DNA of 64,000 nt, from NCBI RefSeq assembly GCF_000691165.1, contig NZ_ASJD01000009.1, positions 38,316 to 102,315 of the forward strand, read 5' to 3'. The notes under the pieces are model-generated. The model worked only from the letters and a program-made list of their open reading frames with translations. It ran no database searches and had not been told where the DNA came from. Origin of the DNA: Bacillus safensis FO-36b (GTDB lineage: Bacteria > Bacillota > Bacilli > Bacillales > Bacillaceae). The position numbers were made by a program, and so were the translations under genes. Shown here piece by piece: positions 1 to 6,993 of this stretch (the stretch's first letter is position 1; the number at the start of each line of letters is the position of its first letter).

Positions 1-37
1 CACCCCACTGCGTACCTACTACGACTACTGAAGACAT
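1..37 (-). CDS. purA: Adenylosuccinate synthetase, N-terminal fragment (cut by window edge)
   Basis: Only the first 12 codons lie in the window; they read MSSVVVVGTQWG, the conserved start of PurA including part of its GTP-binding glycine loop. The enzyme joins IMP and aspartate in AMP synthesis. The ATG at 35-37 (reverse) follows a strong GGAGGTG ribosome-binding site at about 44-50. A sigma-A promoter and paired PurR boxes lie upstream. Its position beyond yycE and dnaC is the B. subtilis order. The rest of the gene is off the left edge. Confidence 0.9.
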   Translation of the reverse strand, partial: MSSVVVVGTQWG

Positions 38-88
38 ATCGTGCACCTCCGTTAACCTTTCAAAACGTTATCTCTTTCAAACACATTT

Positions 89-117
89 ATTTTATCAATG
101 CACAACGAAAAAGTCAA
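89..117 (-). promoter_or_regulatory. purA sigma-A promoter
   Basis: Reverse strand: TTGACT (112-117), a 17-base spacer, then TAAAAT (89-94), about 50 bases upstream of the purA start. It is a near-consensus vegetative promoter, and the PurR boxes lie directly upstream of its -35 element. Confidence 0.8.
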
Positions 118-121
118 CGCG

Positions 122-165
122 AAATCCGAACATTAATATCTCGAAATCAAATTTTGTTCGTTTTA
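122..165 (-). promoter_or_regulatory. Paired PurR boxes upstream of purA
   Basis: AAATCCGAACATT (122-134) fits the Bacillus PurBox pattern AWWWCCGAACWWT. An inverted, weaker copy with core GTTCG (156-160) lies 16 bases away. Two inverted boxes at this spacing upstream of the -35 are the known PurR operator arrangement, predicting repression by PurR relieved by PRPP. The pattern is seen; binding is inferred. Confidence 0.75.
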
Positions 166-263
166 AATATAAGGAAAAGCGCTTTAATCACTTTTCCAGT
201 GCTTAAAAATGGAGATTTTGAGCAAAAACAACTTTTTATCGTTTCCATCTGTTCATCAACATA

Positions 264-294
264 AAAAAGACCCCCAACAATGGACGTCTTTTTT
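264..294 (-). terminator. Weak terminator after yycE
   Basis: AAAAAAGAC and GTCTTTTTTT pair around a 14-base loop directly after the yycE remnant, ending in a T run on the reverse strand. The stem is mostly A-T pairs, so its strength is uncertain. Confidence 0.4.
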
Positions 295-708
295 TAAACA
301 GGTGTAATACCATCTGTGTTCATCAGCACAACTCGATACCCATCTGGGTCTTCAATGGTTGCTCCTCCCCGGTCCCAGTATGGATTCGTTGAGGTGACAT
401 GCCGTCCGCCAAATGAGAGCAATCTCTCTTTCATTTGCTGAAATTCTTCTGCATCTGGAAATATAGAAAACAAGCAGCTGTTCTGGATGCGGGACGGGCA
501 GGCTTTCTTCTTCTTCATGTTTGGTGATTTCTAAATGAACATGCTGGTGAGGCAGCCCGAGCATCACACCATCGTACCCTTCATGCTGATCAAATGAGCC
601 TATTCGTTTGAGCCCTAAGCCTTCTTCATAAAAGGAAACAACCTCTTTCATGTTGACGGTTGGGCGTGCGATACGTAATTGAGCGGCTTCAAACTGTTGA
701 AATTTCAT
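294..708 (-). pseudogene. yycE: YycE-like VOC (glyoxalase/bleomycin-resistance fold) protein, frameshifted
   Basis: The first frame runs from ATG 708 through a typical VOC N-terminus (AQLRIARP, FYEEGLGLKRIG, GYDGVMLGLP, LLVFY). The homologous C-terminal half (PDAEEF, NPYWDRGG, TIEDPDGYRVVLMN) continues in another frame and stops at 294-296. The break lies where forward bases 459-461 read AAA: one extra A/T there would separate VFYI from PDAEEF. Removing one base restores a protein of about 137 aa, close to B. subtilis YycE as I recall it, in the same place between purA and dnaC. It is either a recent inactivating indel or a homopolymer sequencing error. VOC proteins are small metal-dependent or binding proteins; the substrate of YycE is unknown. 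Confidence 0.85.
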
Positions 709-809
709 CAGTCTTCACTCCTTTTCTCCTTTTAGTATACGCTCTCTCTTTTTCTCTCTCCTCCTCATTTTGATTGTTTTTTCAATCATTCTTTCGATGT
801 AGATCAATC

Positions 810-838
810 AAAAAAGCCCAGCTTCTTGAGCTGGGCTT
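810..838 (-). terminator. Terminator of dnaC
   Basis: Reverse strand: AAAGCCCAGCT, a short loop, AGCTGGGCTTTTTT. This strong GC-rich hairpin with a T run begins at the dnaC stop codon. Confidence 0.85.
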
Positions 839-2202
839 TAAGCACCGGGCGGAACACCCGCATCATCAAATCTTCTTTCCAGATTGACGAATTTGTTATA
901 TTCTTTGACGAACGCCAGAGATACTGTACCAACTGGACCGTTACGCTGTTTGGCAATAATGATTTCGATAATGTTCTTATTCTCTGATTCTTTGTCATAG
1001 TAATCATCACGATAAAGGAATGCCACGATATCGGCATCCTGCTCGATACTTCCTGATTCACGAATATCAGACATCATCGGACGTTTGTCCTGACGCTGCT
1101 CTACCCCACGGGAAAGCTGAGACAAGGCAATAACCGGAACTTCAAGCTCCCTTGCCAGCGATTTTAAAGCCCTAGAGATTTCAGAAACCTCCTGCTGACG
1201 GTTATCGCTTGATCGCCCGCTCCCTTGAATGAGCTGCAAGTAGTCAATCAGGATCATGCCAAGACCATTTTCTTGCTTCAATCGGCGGCATTTCGAGCGA
1301 ATTTCACTTACTCTGATTCCAGGTGTATCGTCAATGAAAATTCCGCTGTTTGACAGCGAGCCCATCGCCATTGTCAGCTTGCCCCAGTCCTCTTCTGTCA
1401 GATTACCGGTTCTTAGGTTTTGTGCATTGATATTCCCCTCTGCACAAAGCATACGCATAACGAGCTGCTCAGCACCCATCTCTAAACTAAAGATAGCAAC
1501 ACTTTCGTCCGTTTTGGTCGCGACATTTTGGGCAATGTTCAATGCGAAGGCGGTTTTCCCTACTGATGGACGAGCCGCTACAATGATTAAATCATTTCGT
1601 TGGAATCCAGCTGTCATCCGGTCAAGCTCAGAGAAACCTGTTGGAATCCCTGTGATATCGCCTTTACGGTTATGAAGCTGTTCAATATTATCGTATGTTT
1701 GAACAAGAACGTCCTTAATGTTTTGAAAGGCTCCTGAGTTTTTACGCTGCGCCACTTCCATAATGGTCTTTTCCGCATCGCTCAGCAGGTCCTCTACTTC
1801 ATCCTCACGCGTGTATCCATCTTGTGCAATGGTTGTCGCCGTACGGATCAGACGTCTTAAAATGGATTTTTCTTCTACAATTTTTGCATAGTATTCAATG
1901 TTTGCGGCAGTTGGGACAGAGTTCGCAATATCGGTTAAATACGAAATCCCGCCTACCTCTTCTAGTAAATCTGTATTGGCAAGCTCAGATGTCACCGTGA
2001 CAAGATCGACCGGTTCTCCTCTATCGCCAAGTACAAGCATCGCATTGTAAATCTTTTGATGCGACATTCTATAGAAATCCTCTGGAATTAATACCTCAGA
2101 AGCGAGCGTTAGCGCAGATGGTTCTAAAAAAACAGCACCTAATACGGCCTGCTCGGCTTCTATATTTTGCGGCGGCAGCCGGTCATCGAGAAGTTCCGTC
2201 AT
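838..2202 (-). CDS. dnaC: Replicative DNA helicase (DnaB-type)
   Basis: Named DnaC in Bacillus, this hexameric helicase unwinds the fork after loading by DnaI/DnaB/DnaD and contacts the primase DnaG. At 454 aa it has the length of the B. subtilis protein. Visible are the N-terminal collar (NIEAEQAVLGAVF), Walker A (ARPSVGKTAFALN, near residue 215), Walker B (ILIDYLQL) and an arginine-containing RESGSIEQDAD segment. The start at 2202 (MTELLDDRLPP) has a clear AAAGGACGG ribosome-binding site at about 2212-2221; the frame stays open upstream, but that extension is unrelated to DnaC. In B. subtilis dnaC lies close to rplI. Here about 21 kb separate them, so dnaC needs its own promoter in 2203-2450, where I see only a weak TAAAAT -10 candidate (reverse, about 2243-2248). 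Confidence 0.97.
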   Translation of the reverse strand: MTELLDDRLPPQNIEAEQAVLGAVFLEPSALTLASEVLIPEDFYRMSHQKIYNAMLVLGDRGEPVDLVTVTSELANTDLLEEVGGISYLTDIANSVPTAANIEYYAKIVEEKSILRRLIRTATTIAQDGYTREDEVEDLLSDAEKTIMEVAQRKNSGAFQNIKDVLVQTYDNIEQLHNRKGDITGIPTGFSELDRMTAGFQRNDLIIVAARPSVGKTAFALNIAQNVATKTDESVAIFSLEMGAEQLVMRMLCAEGNINAQNLRTGNLTEEDWGKLTMAMGSLSNSGIFIDDTPGIRVSEIRSKCRRLKQENGLGMILIDYLQLIQGSGRSSDNRQQEVSEISRALKSLARELEVPVIALSQLSRGVEQRQDKRPMMSDIRESGSIEQDADIVAFLYRDDYYDKESENKNIIEIIIAKQRNGPVGTVSLAFVKEYNKFVNLERRFDDAGVPPGA

Positions 2203-2206
2203 GCCA

Positions 2207-2241
2207 AGCACCGTCCTTTCATAAAAAAATACGCTACTCAT
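2207..2241. repeat. dnaC-leader repeat, copy 1 (dnaC-proximal)
   Basis: This 35-base stretch, including the dnaC ribosome-binding site, recurs at 4492-4525 in the same orientation with two substitutions and one missing base. A further short match (ATAAAAA-GTGAA) follows both copies, displaced by about 22 bases in this one. The copies bracket the two-gene segment 2455-4378. See findings. Confidence 0.8.
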
Positions 2242-2337
2242 CATTTTAACATTTTCATCAATAAAAAAGTGAAAAACATCGACTATAGTCAAAATTACCA
2301 TGTTGATATTTTGTGCAAACCAGCGCATTTCAATAGA

Positions 2338-2373
2338 AAAGACTCTGTAACATCAATTGTTATAGAGTCTTTC
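2338..2373 (-). terminator. Hairpin with short T run downstream of the 318-aa gene
   Basis: AAAGACTCT-GTAACA and TGTTAT-AGAGTCTTT form a long, slightly imperfect stem about 80 bases past the stop at 2455. On the reverse strand it ends TCTTTTCT, plausible as a Rho-independent terminator that insulates dnaC from the insert. The rest of 2242-2454 shows nothing recognisable. Confidence 0.5.
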
Positions 2374-2454
2374 GTTATCGCTAATGGAATTTGGATTTGT
2401 TGCCGTTCACACATGTAATCGACGCTCCAACATGGCATGTTCGGGTGCGTTTTT

Positions 2455-3411
2455 CTAATCTATCGTTTTCTTAACTCCATAATTTTCTTTTTGCCCAATG
2501 TCTTGTAAAGAATCGTTTTGATAACCAATAGATAACACCAAATCTGGAATGGAATCAAACCCGTTTTTCGCTAGGTCAAATAGCTGTGCTCCGTAATGTG
2601 AAGCGGCAATGCGCGCATTTTCTGCTGTATATGGATTTTTAAGAAGTTCTTCTTTGTATAGATCAAAAATATTCGTTCCGTTATCCGTTACAAATTGACC
2701 ATTTACAATGCTTAAATCCTTTAAATTGTAGCCTGTGACCGTTTTGATTTGATTAACAAGATGGAACTTGGCCAGAGAATCCGGTGTGAATTGAGTAGAA
2801 TCATCATTTCTGCTTTTCATGATATGGAAAAATAATTCTCTTGTATTGTTGGTTGTATTTAATAAGTCTTCTATTTGTTTCATCAGCGTTTCGTCTTTTG
2901 AACCACTTACCACCAATTTAAAATTGTTCGGGTCAATGGTAAAAGTGAGATTTGTGTTTTTAGGAAGGGATATCCCGTTTTTAGAGAATAAATCTTGTAT
3001 TTGTTCGTTCACTTTTTGGCGATTGAGTATTTTCTTTTCTACACTTTCTTGGGTAGGGTCATACCGTTTTTCATTACGAAAGGCGGCATCATTAGAATTA
3101 AAATGTCCTCCTGTTCCACTATTAGCCCATCCAATTTCAATAGAGTAAGCCGCCTCTCTTTCCGGTTTAGTTAAATCATTTCTGAAATAAGGGGAGTTTG
3201 GATTTCGATACTTATCAAATATATGACCATGAGGATCTTTGAATCGTTTATTTTGTTCATTTATTTTTTGGTATTTTTCATCTAAAATTTTCATTCTTCT
3301 ATCAGCTTCGGTCATCACCTCGTTTGTACTTTTAATAGCTGATTGATCTTTAGAGTCTATTCGGTTCTGATTGTTTGAAGCAACTGCCGTGTATGACGAG
3401 TTAATATTCAT
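2455..3411 (-). CDS. Hypothetical protein, possibly DUF4885 family
   Basis: 318 aa starting MNINSSYTAVASNNQN, with an AAGGAG ribosome-binding site. It is highly polar, rich in Asn, Asp and Lys, with no signal peptide or membrane segment visible. The first 75 residues look helical or coiled (TEADRRMKILDEKYQKINEQNKR), followed by KDPHGHIFDKYRNPNSPYF and a mixed C-terminal half. The general look resembles Bacillus DUF4885 proteins, recalled rather than searched; no function is known. It is divergent from the secreted-protein gene at 3521 across a 109-base gap and lies inside the repeat-flanked insert. Base composition looks more AT-rich than in its neighbours, which suggests horizontal acquisition. 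Confidence 0.7.
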   Translation of the reverse strand: MNINSSYTAVASNNQNRIDSKDQSAIKSTNEVMTEADRRMKILDEKYQKINEQNKRFKDPHGHIFDKYRNPNSPYFRNDLTKPEREAAYSIEIGWANSGTGGHFNSNDAAFRNEKRYDPTQESVEKKILNRQKVNEQIQDLFSKNGISLPKNTNLTFTIDPNNFKLVVSGSKDETLMKQIEDLLNTTNNTRELFFHIMKSRNDDSTQFTPDSLAKFHLVNQIKTVTGYNLKDLSIVNGQFVTDNGTNIFDLYKEELLKNPYTAENARIAASHYGAQLFDLAKNGFDSIPDLVLSIGYQNDSLQDIGQKENYGVKKTID

Positions 3412-3449
3412 TTTGATTCTCCTTTTTTAAAAAAATAGTGATTATTAAA

Positions 3450-3494
3450 TATATCGGCAATTCAGTTAAAATTTGTTAGTTTCGATCCGATATA
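3450..3494. promoter_or_regulatory. Inverted repeat in the divergent intergenic region
   Basis: TATATCGG (3450-3457) and CCGATATA (3487-3494) form an exact 8-base inverted repeat with a 29-base gap, midway between the two divergent genes of the insert. It could be a shared operator. No regulator gene is adjacent, so this is only a pattern. Confidence 0.4.
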
Positions 3495-3520
3495 GTAATT
3501 ATTACAAGGAGGGTTAAAAT

Positions 3521-4378
3521 ATGACAAATACTATCTTCAAACGTTTTTTGTTACCTGCATTGGTATTAGTGCTTGTTACTAGTTTTTTTGCACCTAATTC
3601 AGCAGAAGCAGCGATTACGGGGAATAACAGCCCTAACACAGCAAGCTCAATGGGATATTGGAAAAATAGTCGCCCAGATACAACAATCTTACCTGAAGGT
3701 GAAAATGAAGCGTATTATCAGTTTACGATCAATAAAGGTGAAAGAGTTTATGTCAGAAGTTCGTATAATAAGCAATATACAGGGATGAAAATCGAGGTGT
3801 ATAATTCGAAAAGTTCAGATGAAAGAAGTAGGGTGATTAACCCTGATTCAATTACGCCGTTTATTTTTGCCAATACTGATGAAGTTACTTCAACTTCAGA
3901 AACTTATTTTGTGAAAGTAACTCGTGGCACATATACAGGAAATATGTATTTTACTGTATCCATTCAAGATCGAATTAAATCTGGAAATAGTACATTCAAC
4001 TTTACGGGGACCGCTACCAACCTGGGGAATACTTCTTTGAATTTTTTAGGAGTTGATTCTTCTATCATTACAATGGATTTAACGAACAATTCTTCTATCC
4101 CTAAAAATGCAATCGTTAAATCGATTTCAACAACTAGTACCCAATCGCCTAACCAAGGAAATGTCACACACAAACTGATGGCTGATGAAAACAAGATTTG
4201 GAACGAATCCGTTTTTTCATCTGCAACAAGTGGTTCTTACCGTATTTCTCTGGAAGATCAATTAAGAGTGGCTCAAAAATGGAGCTTTAAGTACAACGCA
4301 AAGGCTACTGCGAGATCTACTATGAGCAATGTCAAAGCCGATATTCGTTACGAATATGATGTCACAGATGGATTCTAA
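3521..4378 (+). CDS. Secreted protein of unknown function
   Basis: 285 aa with a textbook Sec signal peptide: KR, a hydrophobic core (FLLPALVLVLVTSFF), and a probable cleavage after NSAEA near residue 30. The mature protein is rich in Ser, Thr and Asn and predicted beta-rich. Its first part (ENEAYYQFTINKGERVYVRSS, residues 60-80) resembles pre-peptidase C-terminal (PPC-like) sandwich domains; that likeness is weak. There are no cysteines, no lipobox, no cell-wall anchor and no catalytic motif that I recognise. Ribosome-binding site AAGGAGGG precedes the ATG. A strong terminator follows at 4415. The gene stands alone inside the repeat-flanked insert, divergent from the 318-aa gene. Confidence 0.75.
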   Translation: MTNTIFKRFLLPALVLVLVTSFFAPNSAEAAITGNNSPNTASSMGYWKNSRPDTTILPEGENEAYYQFTINKGERVYVRSSYNKQYTGMKIEVYNSKSSDERSRVINPDSITPFIFANTDEVTSTSETYFVKVTRGTYTGNMYFTVSIQDRIKSGNSTFNFTGTATNLGNTSLNFLGVDSSIITMDLTNNSSIPKNAIVKSISTTSTQSPNQGNVTHKLMADENKIWNESVFSSATSGSYRISLEDQLRVAQKWSFKYNAKATARSTMSNVKADIRYEYDVTDGF

Positions 4379-4414
4379 TTGAATGGTGTTTACAGACATG
4401 TACACCAATTGATC

Positions 4415-4444
4415 AAAAAGTAAGGGGACATCCCTTACTTTTTT
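4415..4444 (+). terminator. Terminator after the secreted-protein gene
   Basis: AAAAGTAAGGG, a short loop, then CCCTTACTTTTTT: a strong hairpin with T run about 36 bases after the stop codon. It is nearly symmetrical and could work in both directions. Confidence 0.8.
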
Positions 4445-4491
4445 CATTTCCGCATTTTTGATGCTATATGATATTTGGCCAACTTTAAAAC

Positions 4492-4525
4492 AGCACCGTC
4501 CTTTCATAAGAAATACGCTGCTCAT
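4492..4525. repeat. dnaC-leader repeat, copy 2 (distal)
   Basis: Imperfect copy of 2207-2241, still carrying the reverse-strand GAAAGGACGGTGCT ribosome-binding sequence but with no gene start behind it. It lies just past the stop of the 72-aa gene, so this was probably the original dnaC upstream flank before the insert arrived. Confidence 0.8.
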
Positions 4526-4539
4526 AAAAAGTGAAGGTG

Positions 4540-4758
4540 TTAATGGTGATTTTGCTTGAGGGCGTGTTGAAAGAGGAGGATGGTGATCATATCGGTGGCC
4601 CGCTGGTATAAATCCCATTGTTCATAGGCCGCAAATGTCATCCGTATATCATGTAATGATTGCTTCATTTCATGATATTCTTCCACTGTAAACGTATTTT
4701 TCAGTTTGAACTGATGTTCAAGCAGTTTTAGCCTTAGCTTTCCTAATGGAGTTTTCAT
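4540..4758 (-). CDS. Small hypothetical protein, 72 aa
   Basis: A short, strongly helical, charged protein (KLRLKLLEHQFKLKNTF, EYHEMKQSLHDIRMTF) with no membrane segment or known motif. ATG 4758 has only a moderate upstream GAAGGGA at rather long spacing. It occupies the position of B. subtilis yycD (upstream of dnaC), but I see no resemblance to YycD. A YvfG/Spo0E-like small regulatory helix protein is conceivable but unsupported. Being a real gene rests on length, composition and the lack of any competing frame. Confidence 0.5.
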   Translation of the reverse strand: MKTPLGKLRLKLLEHQFKLKNTFTVEEYHEMKQSLHDIRMTFAAYEQWDLYQRATDMITILLFQHALKQNHH

Positions 4759-5127
4759 TCTGCCTACATTCCCTTCGATCTTGTCTTCCTTAGAAAATTG
4801 TATATGAATTTACGCATGAGATTGAATAAGTTGTGAGATATGCTCACCAGCTTTTCGAAAAATTCTCCTCTTTTTTCCTAAAAATACAAGAAGGTCTATA
4901 GACTTATTTTTTCTCAAAATGATTTCAAGAAGAAAAACCTATATATATTCCTGAATCAAACAGAAGAAAATGGTAAATATCCCGTGACGGTCAAGGTCTT
5001 TTGGCATTTCTCCTCTTTTTAAATGACTCAGTCCGGCATTCCCTATTTCCATTCATTTGGTAGTTATTTAGTCCTTTATTTTCCGAAAATTTAGATCAAA
5101 TTATCAATTACACCACTTAATGAACAT
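4759..5127. other. Intergenic stretch, no gene recognised
   Basis: About 370 AT-rich bases between the 72-aa gene and the bacillibactin promoter. No frame with a credible ribosome-binding site and no hairpin terminator stands out. It presumably holds the promoter of the 72-aa gene (a reverse-strand CATATACAAT near 4798-4807 is a candidate -10). Confidence 0.5.
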
Positions 5128-5192
5128 TTGACTTCATAATTGATAACCATTATCATTTGATTTGCTTGCGTGATAATTGAGAATCATTTTCA
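5128..5192 (+). promoter_or_regulatory. Bacillibactin operon promoter with two Fur boxes
   Basis: TTGACT (5128-5133), 17 bases, TATCAT (5151-5156). Fur box 1, TGATAACCATTATCA (5141-5155), is a 7-1-7 site overlapping the -10. Fur box 2, TGAGAATCATTTTCA (5178-5192), overlaps a further half-site TGATAAT (5171-5177) just downstream of the start point. Predicts tight iron repression of the whole besA-dhb operon. Confidence 0.9.
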
Positions 5193-5292
5193 TTTGAAGA
5201 GACCATTCTTCAATCTCTACACTCATCCTATATCCGCAAGCCTGCTTTTATCAGCATATGAGAGTCAATTTGAGGAAGGGGATTTTTTACAC

Positions 5293-6177
5293 ATGTCCAA
5301 ACGCCCTGAAGGAATGGGTACTGAGGATTCTCTTTTCGGAGAAAGCCGTCCTTTTTTTATACCCGGGACGGAGCAACTGGATATCACAGCACACCCATAC
5401 AGACTTTTTATATTTAAACCGACTACTACTCCTCCAGCGGCTGGTTTTCCAGTCATGTACGTGCTTGATGGGAATTCACTTTTTGGCACAATGGTCGAAG
5501 CCATTCGTTTACAGTCAAGAAGACCCGAAAAAACAGGTGTTGTACCTGCCATCATTGTTGGAATTGGCTATCAGACAGAAGCGCCCTATCATCCGCTCAG
5601 GCATTATGATCTCACTCTAACCGGCCCTGACGCTTCCATTGGTGGCAAAAGAAAGGATTTCTCCACCCATACATATGGCGGAGCCTCTGCGTTCTTTTCT
5701 TTTTTAGAAAAGATTGTAAAGCCTTATATCGAGCAGCGCTTTCCGATCAACCAGAGTCGTCAAACACTATTTGGGCACTCTCTTGGCGGTCTTTTTGTAT
5801 TACACACACTATTTGAGCACCCTGATGCTTATCAAACATATATTGCAGGCAGTCCTTCTATCCACTGGAACAAAAAATTATTTCTAGAAAAAGAACACCA
5901 ATTCACCAGCCATATACGTCAGATGCCTATGGATGTCAGGCTGCTTGTAGGTGTAGGTGAGTTAGAAAAACATCATCCGTGTCAAATGAATGATCATGCA
6001 AATTCACTAGCAAATCGTATGCTGCCCTTATCCCCATATGGCTTGCATACAGCCTATCACGAATTCCCTAAAGAAGGACATACGTCCGTTTTACCGGTGC
6101 TGATGAATGACGCTTTTCGATTTGCACTCTATCATGATGATCCTTTCACAACCACAGACATGAAGGAAAGGCAGTGA
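5293..6177 (+). CDS. besA: Bacillibactin trilactone hydrolase (BesA-type esterase)
   Basis: Cytoplasmic alpha/beta hydrolase of the IroE/Fes/BesA group, which opens the trilactone of imported ferri-bacillibactin to release iron. 294 aa from ATG 5293. Visible: PVMYVLDGNSLF, the nucleophile elbow GHSLGG (near residue 163), an acidic segment GVGELEKHH and a late histidine in EGHTS. The frame extends to a GTG at 5170, but that lies inside the Fur box and has no ribosome-binding site; GAGGAAGGGG at 5272-5281 serves 5293. First gene of the operon, 4 bases before dhbA, as in B. subtilis. A second, shorter esterase of this kind ends the locus at 21.8 kb. Confidence 0.9.
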   Translation: MSKRPEGMGTEDSLFGESRPFFIPGTEQLDITAHPYRLFIFKPTTTPPAAGFPVMYVLDGNSLFGTMVEAIRLQSRRPEKTGVVPAIIVGIGYQTEAPYHPLRHYDLTLTGPDASIGGKRKDFSTHTYGGASAFFSFLEKIVKPYIEQRFPINQSRQTLFGHSLGGLFVLHTLFEHPDAYQTYIAGSPSIHWNKKLFLEKEHQFTSHIRQMPMDVRLLVGVGELEKHHPCQMNDHANSLANRMLPLSPYGLHTAYHEFPKEGHTSVLPVLMNDAFRFALYHDDPFTTTDMKERQ

Positions 6178-6181
6178 ACAC

Positions 6182-6967
6182 ATGAAACACAGTGGTCTAT
6201 CTCAAAAAGTTGTCCTTATCACAGGCGCAGGACAGGGTATTGGACAAGCAGTCGCAAAAAGACTAGCCGAAGAAGGTGCGATTATTGCAGCAGTTGACGT
6301 AAAAGAAGATCAGCTGCAAAGCACCGTCCAGCAAATGAATGATGAAGGCATACGTGCCTTTGCCTATCCAGGTGACATTACCGATCAAGCATCTGTTCAG
6401 CACATGGTCGATCAAATTGAAAAGCAGCTTGGCCCCATTTATTTACTGGTCAATGTAGCAGGCATTCTTCGAATGGGTTCTATTGACCAGCTTAGTGCAG
6501 ATGACTGGCAGCAAACTTTCGCAGTCAACACACATGGTGTCTTTTACGTATCTCAAGCTGTCTCCAAATACATGATGAAAAGATCAGAAGGGGTCATTGT
6601 GACCGTCAGCTCTAACGCAGGTGCCATTCCTAGAATGAATATGGCTGCCTATGCCGCTTCAAAAGCAGCAGCCACTTCATTTACAAAAACGCTTGGATTA
6701 GAACTGGCTGCCTATGGAATCAGGTGCAACGTCGTCTCTCCTGGGTCTACCGCAACGCCTATGCAATGGGCTTTATGGCCTGATAAACAAGGAGAAAATC
6801 AGGTGATTAAAGGTTCACTAGAGACGTATAAAACCGGTATTCCTTTACAAAAAATCGCTGATCCTCAAAATATCGCTGATGCAGTCATTTTCTTTGCATC
6901 TGAGCAATCCAGTCATATTACGATGCAGAATCTCACGATCGATGGCGGCGCAACACTCGGAATCTAG
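6182..6967 (+). CDS. dhbA: 2,3-dihydro-2,3-dihydroxybenzoate dehydrogenase
   Basis: Short-chain dehydrogenase that oxidises 2,3-dihydro-DHB to 2,3-dihydroxybenzoate with NAD+, the last step of the siderophore aryl cap. 261 aa, the family length. Visible: Rossmann TGAGQGIG near residue 16, NVAG, catalytic Ser in VTVSSNAG and the YAASK (YxxxK) motif near residue 157. The ribosome-binding site lies in the end of besA, indicating coupled translation. The order A-C-E-B-F matches B. subtilis. Confidence 0.95.
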   Translation: MKHSGLSQKVVLITGAGQGIGQAVAKRLAEEGAIIAAVDVKEDQLQSTVQQMNDEGIRAFAYPGDITDQASVQHMVDQIEKQLGPIYLLVNVAGILRMGSIDQLSADDWQQTFAVNTHGVFYVSQAVSKYMMKRSEGVIVTVSSNAGAIPRMNMAAYAASKAAATSFTKTLGLELAAYGIRCNVVSPGSTATPMQWALWPDKQGENQVIKGSLETYKTGIPLQKIADPQNIADAVIFFASEQSSHITMQNLTIDGGATLGI

Positions 6968-6993
6968 CATTTCATTTAAAAGGAGGCCTTTTC

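Noticed and set aside
2203..2328. N-terminal extension of dnaC to 496 aa
   Set aside because: The added 42 residues have no helicase character, the frame there overlaps the repeat and promoter region, and the 454-aa start has a proper ribosome-binding site and the family length.
2167..2418. Forward-strand frame of 83 codons opposite the dnaC start
   Set aside because: It overlaps the dnaC 5' end, the repeat and a terminator hairpin, and has no ribosome-binding site.
5170..5292. besA starting at GTG 5170
   Set aside because: That start lies inside Fur box 2 and has no ribosome-binding site; ATG 5293 has one and gives a normal length.
5358..5364. CCCGGG as a Noc-binding site
   Set aside because: Flanking bases (ATACCCGGGACGG) do not match ATTTCCCGGGAAAT. 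No other candidate was seen.
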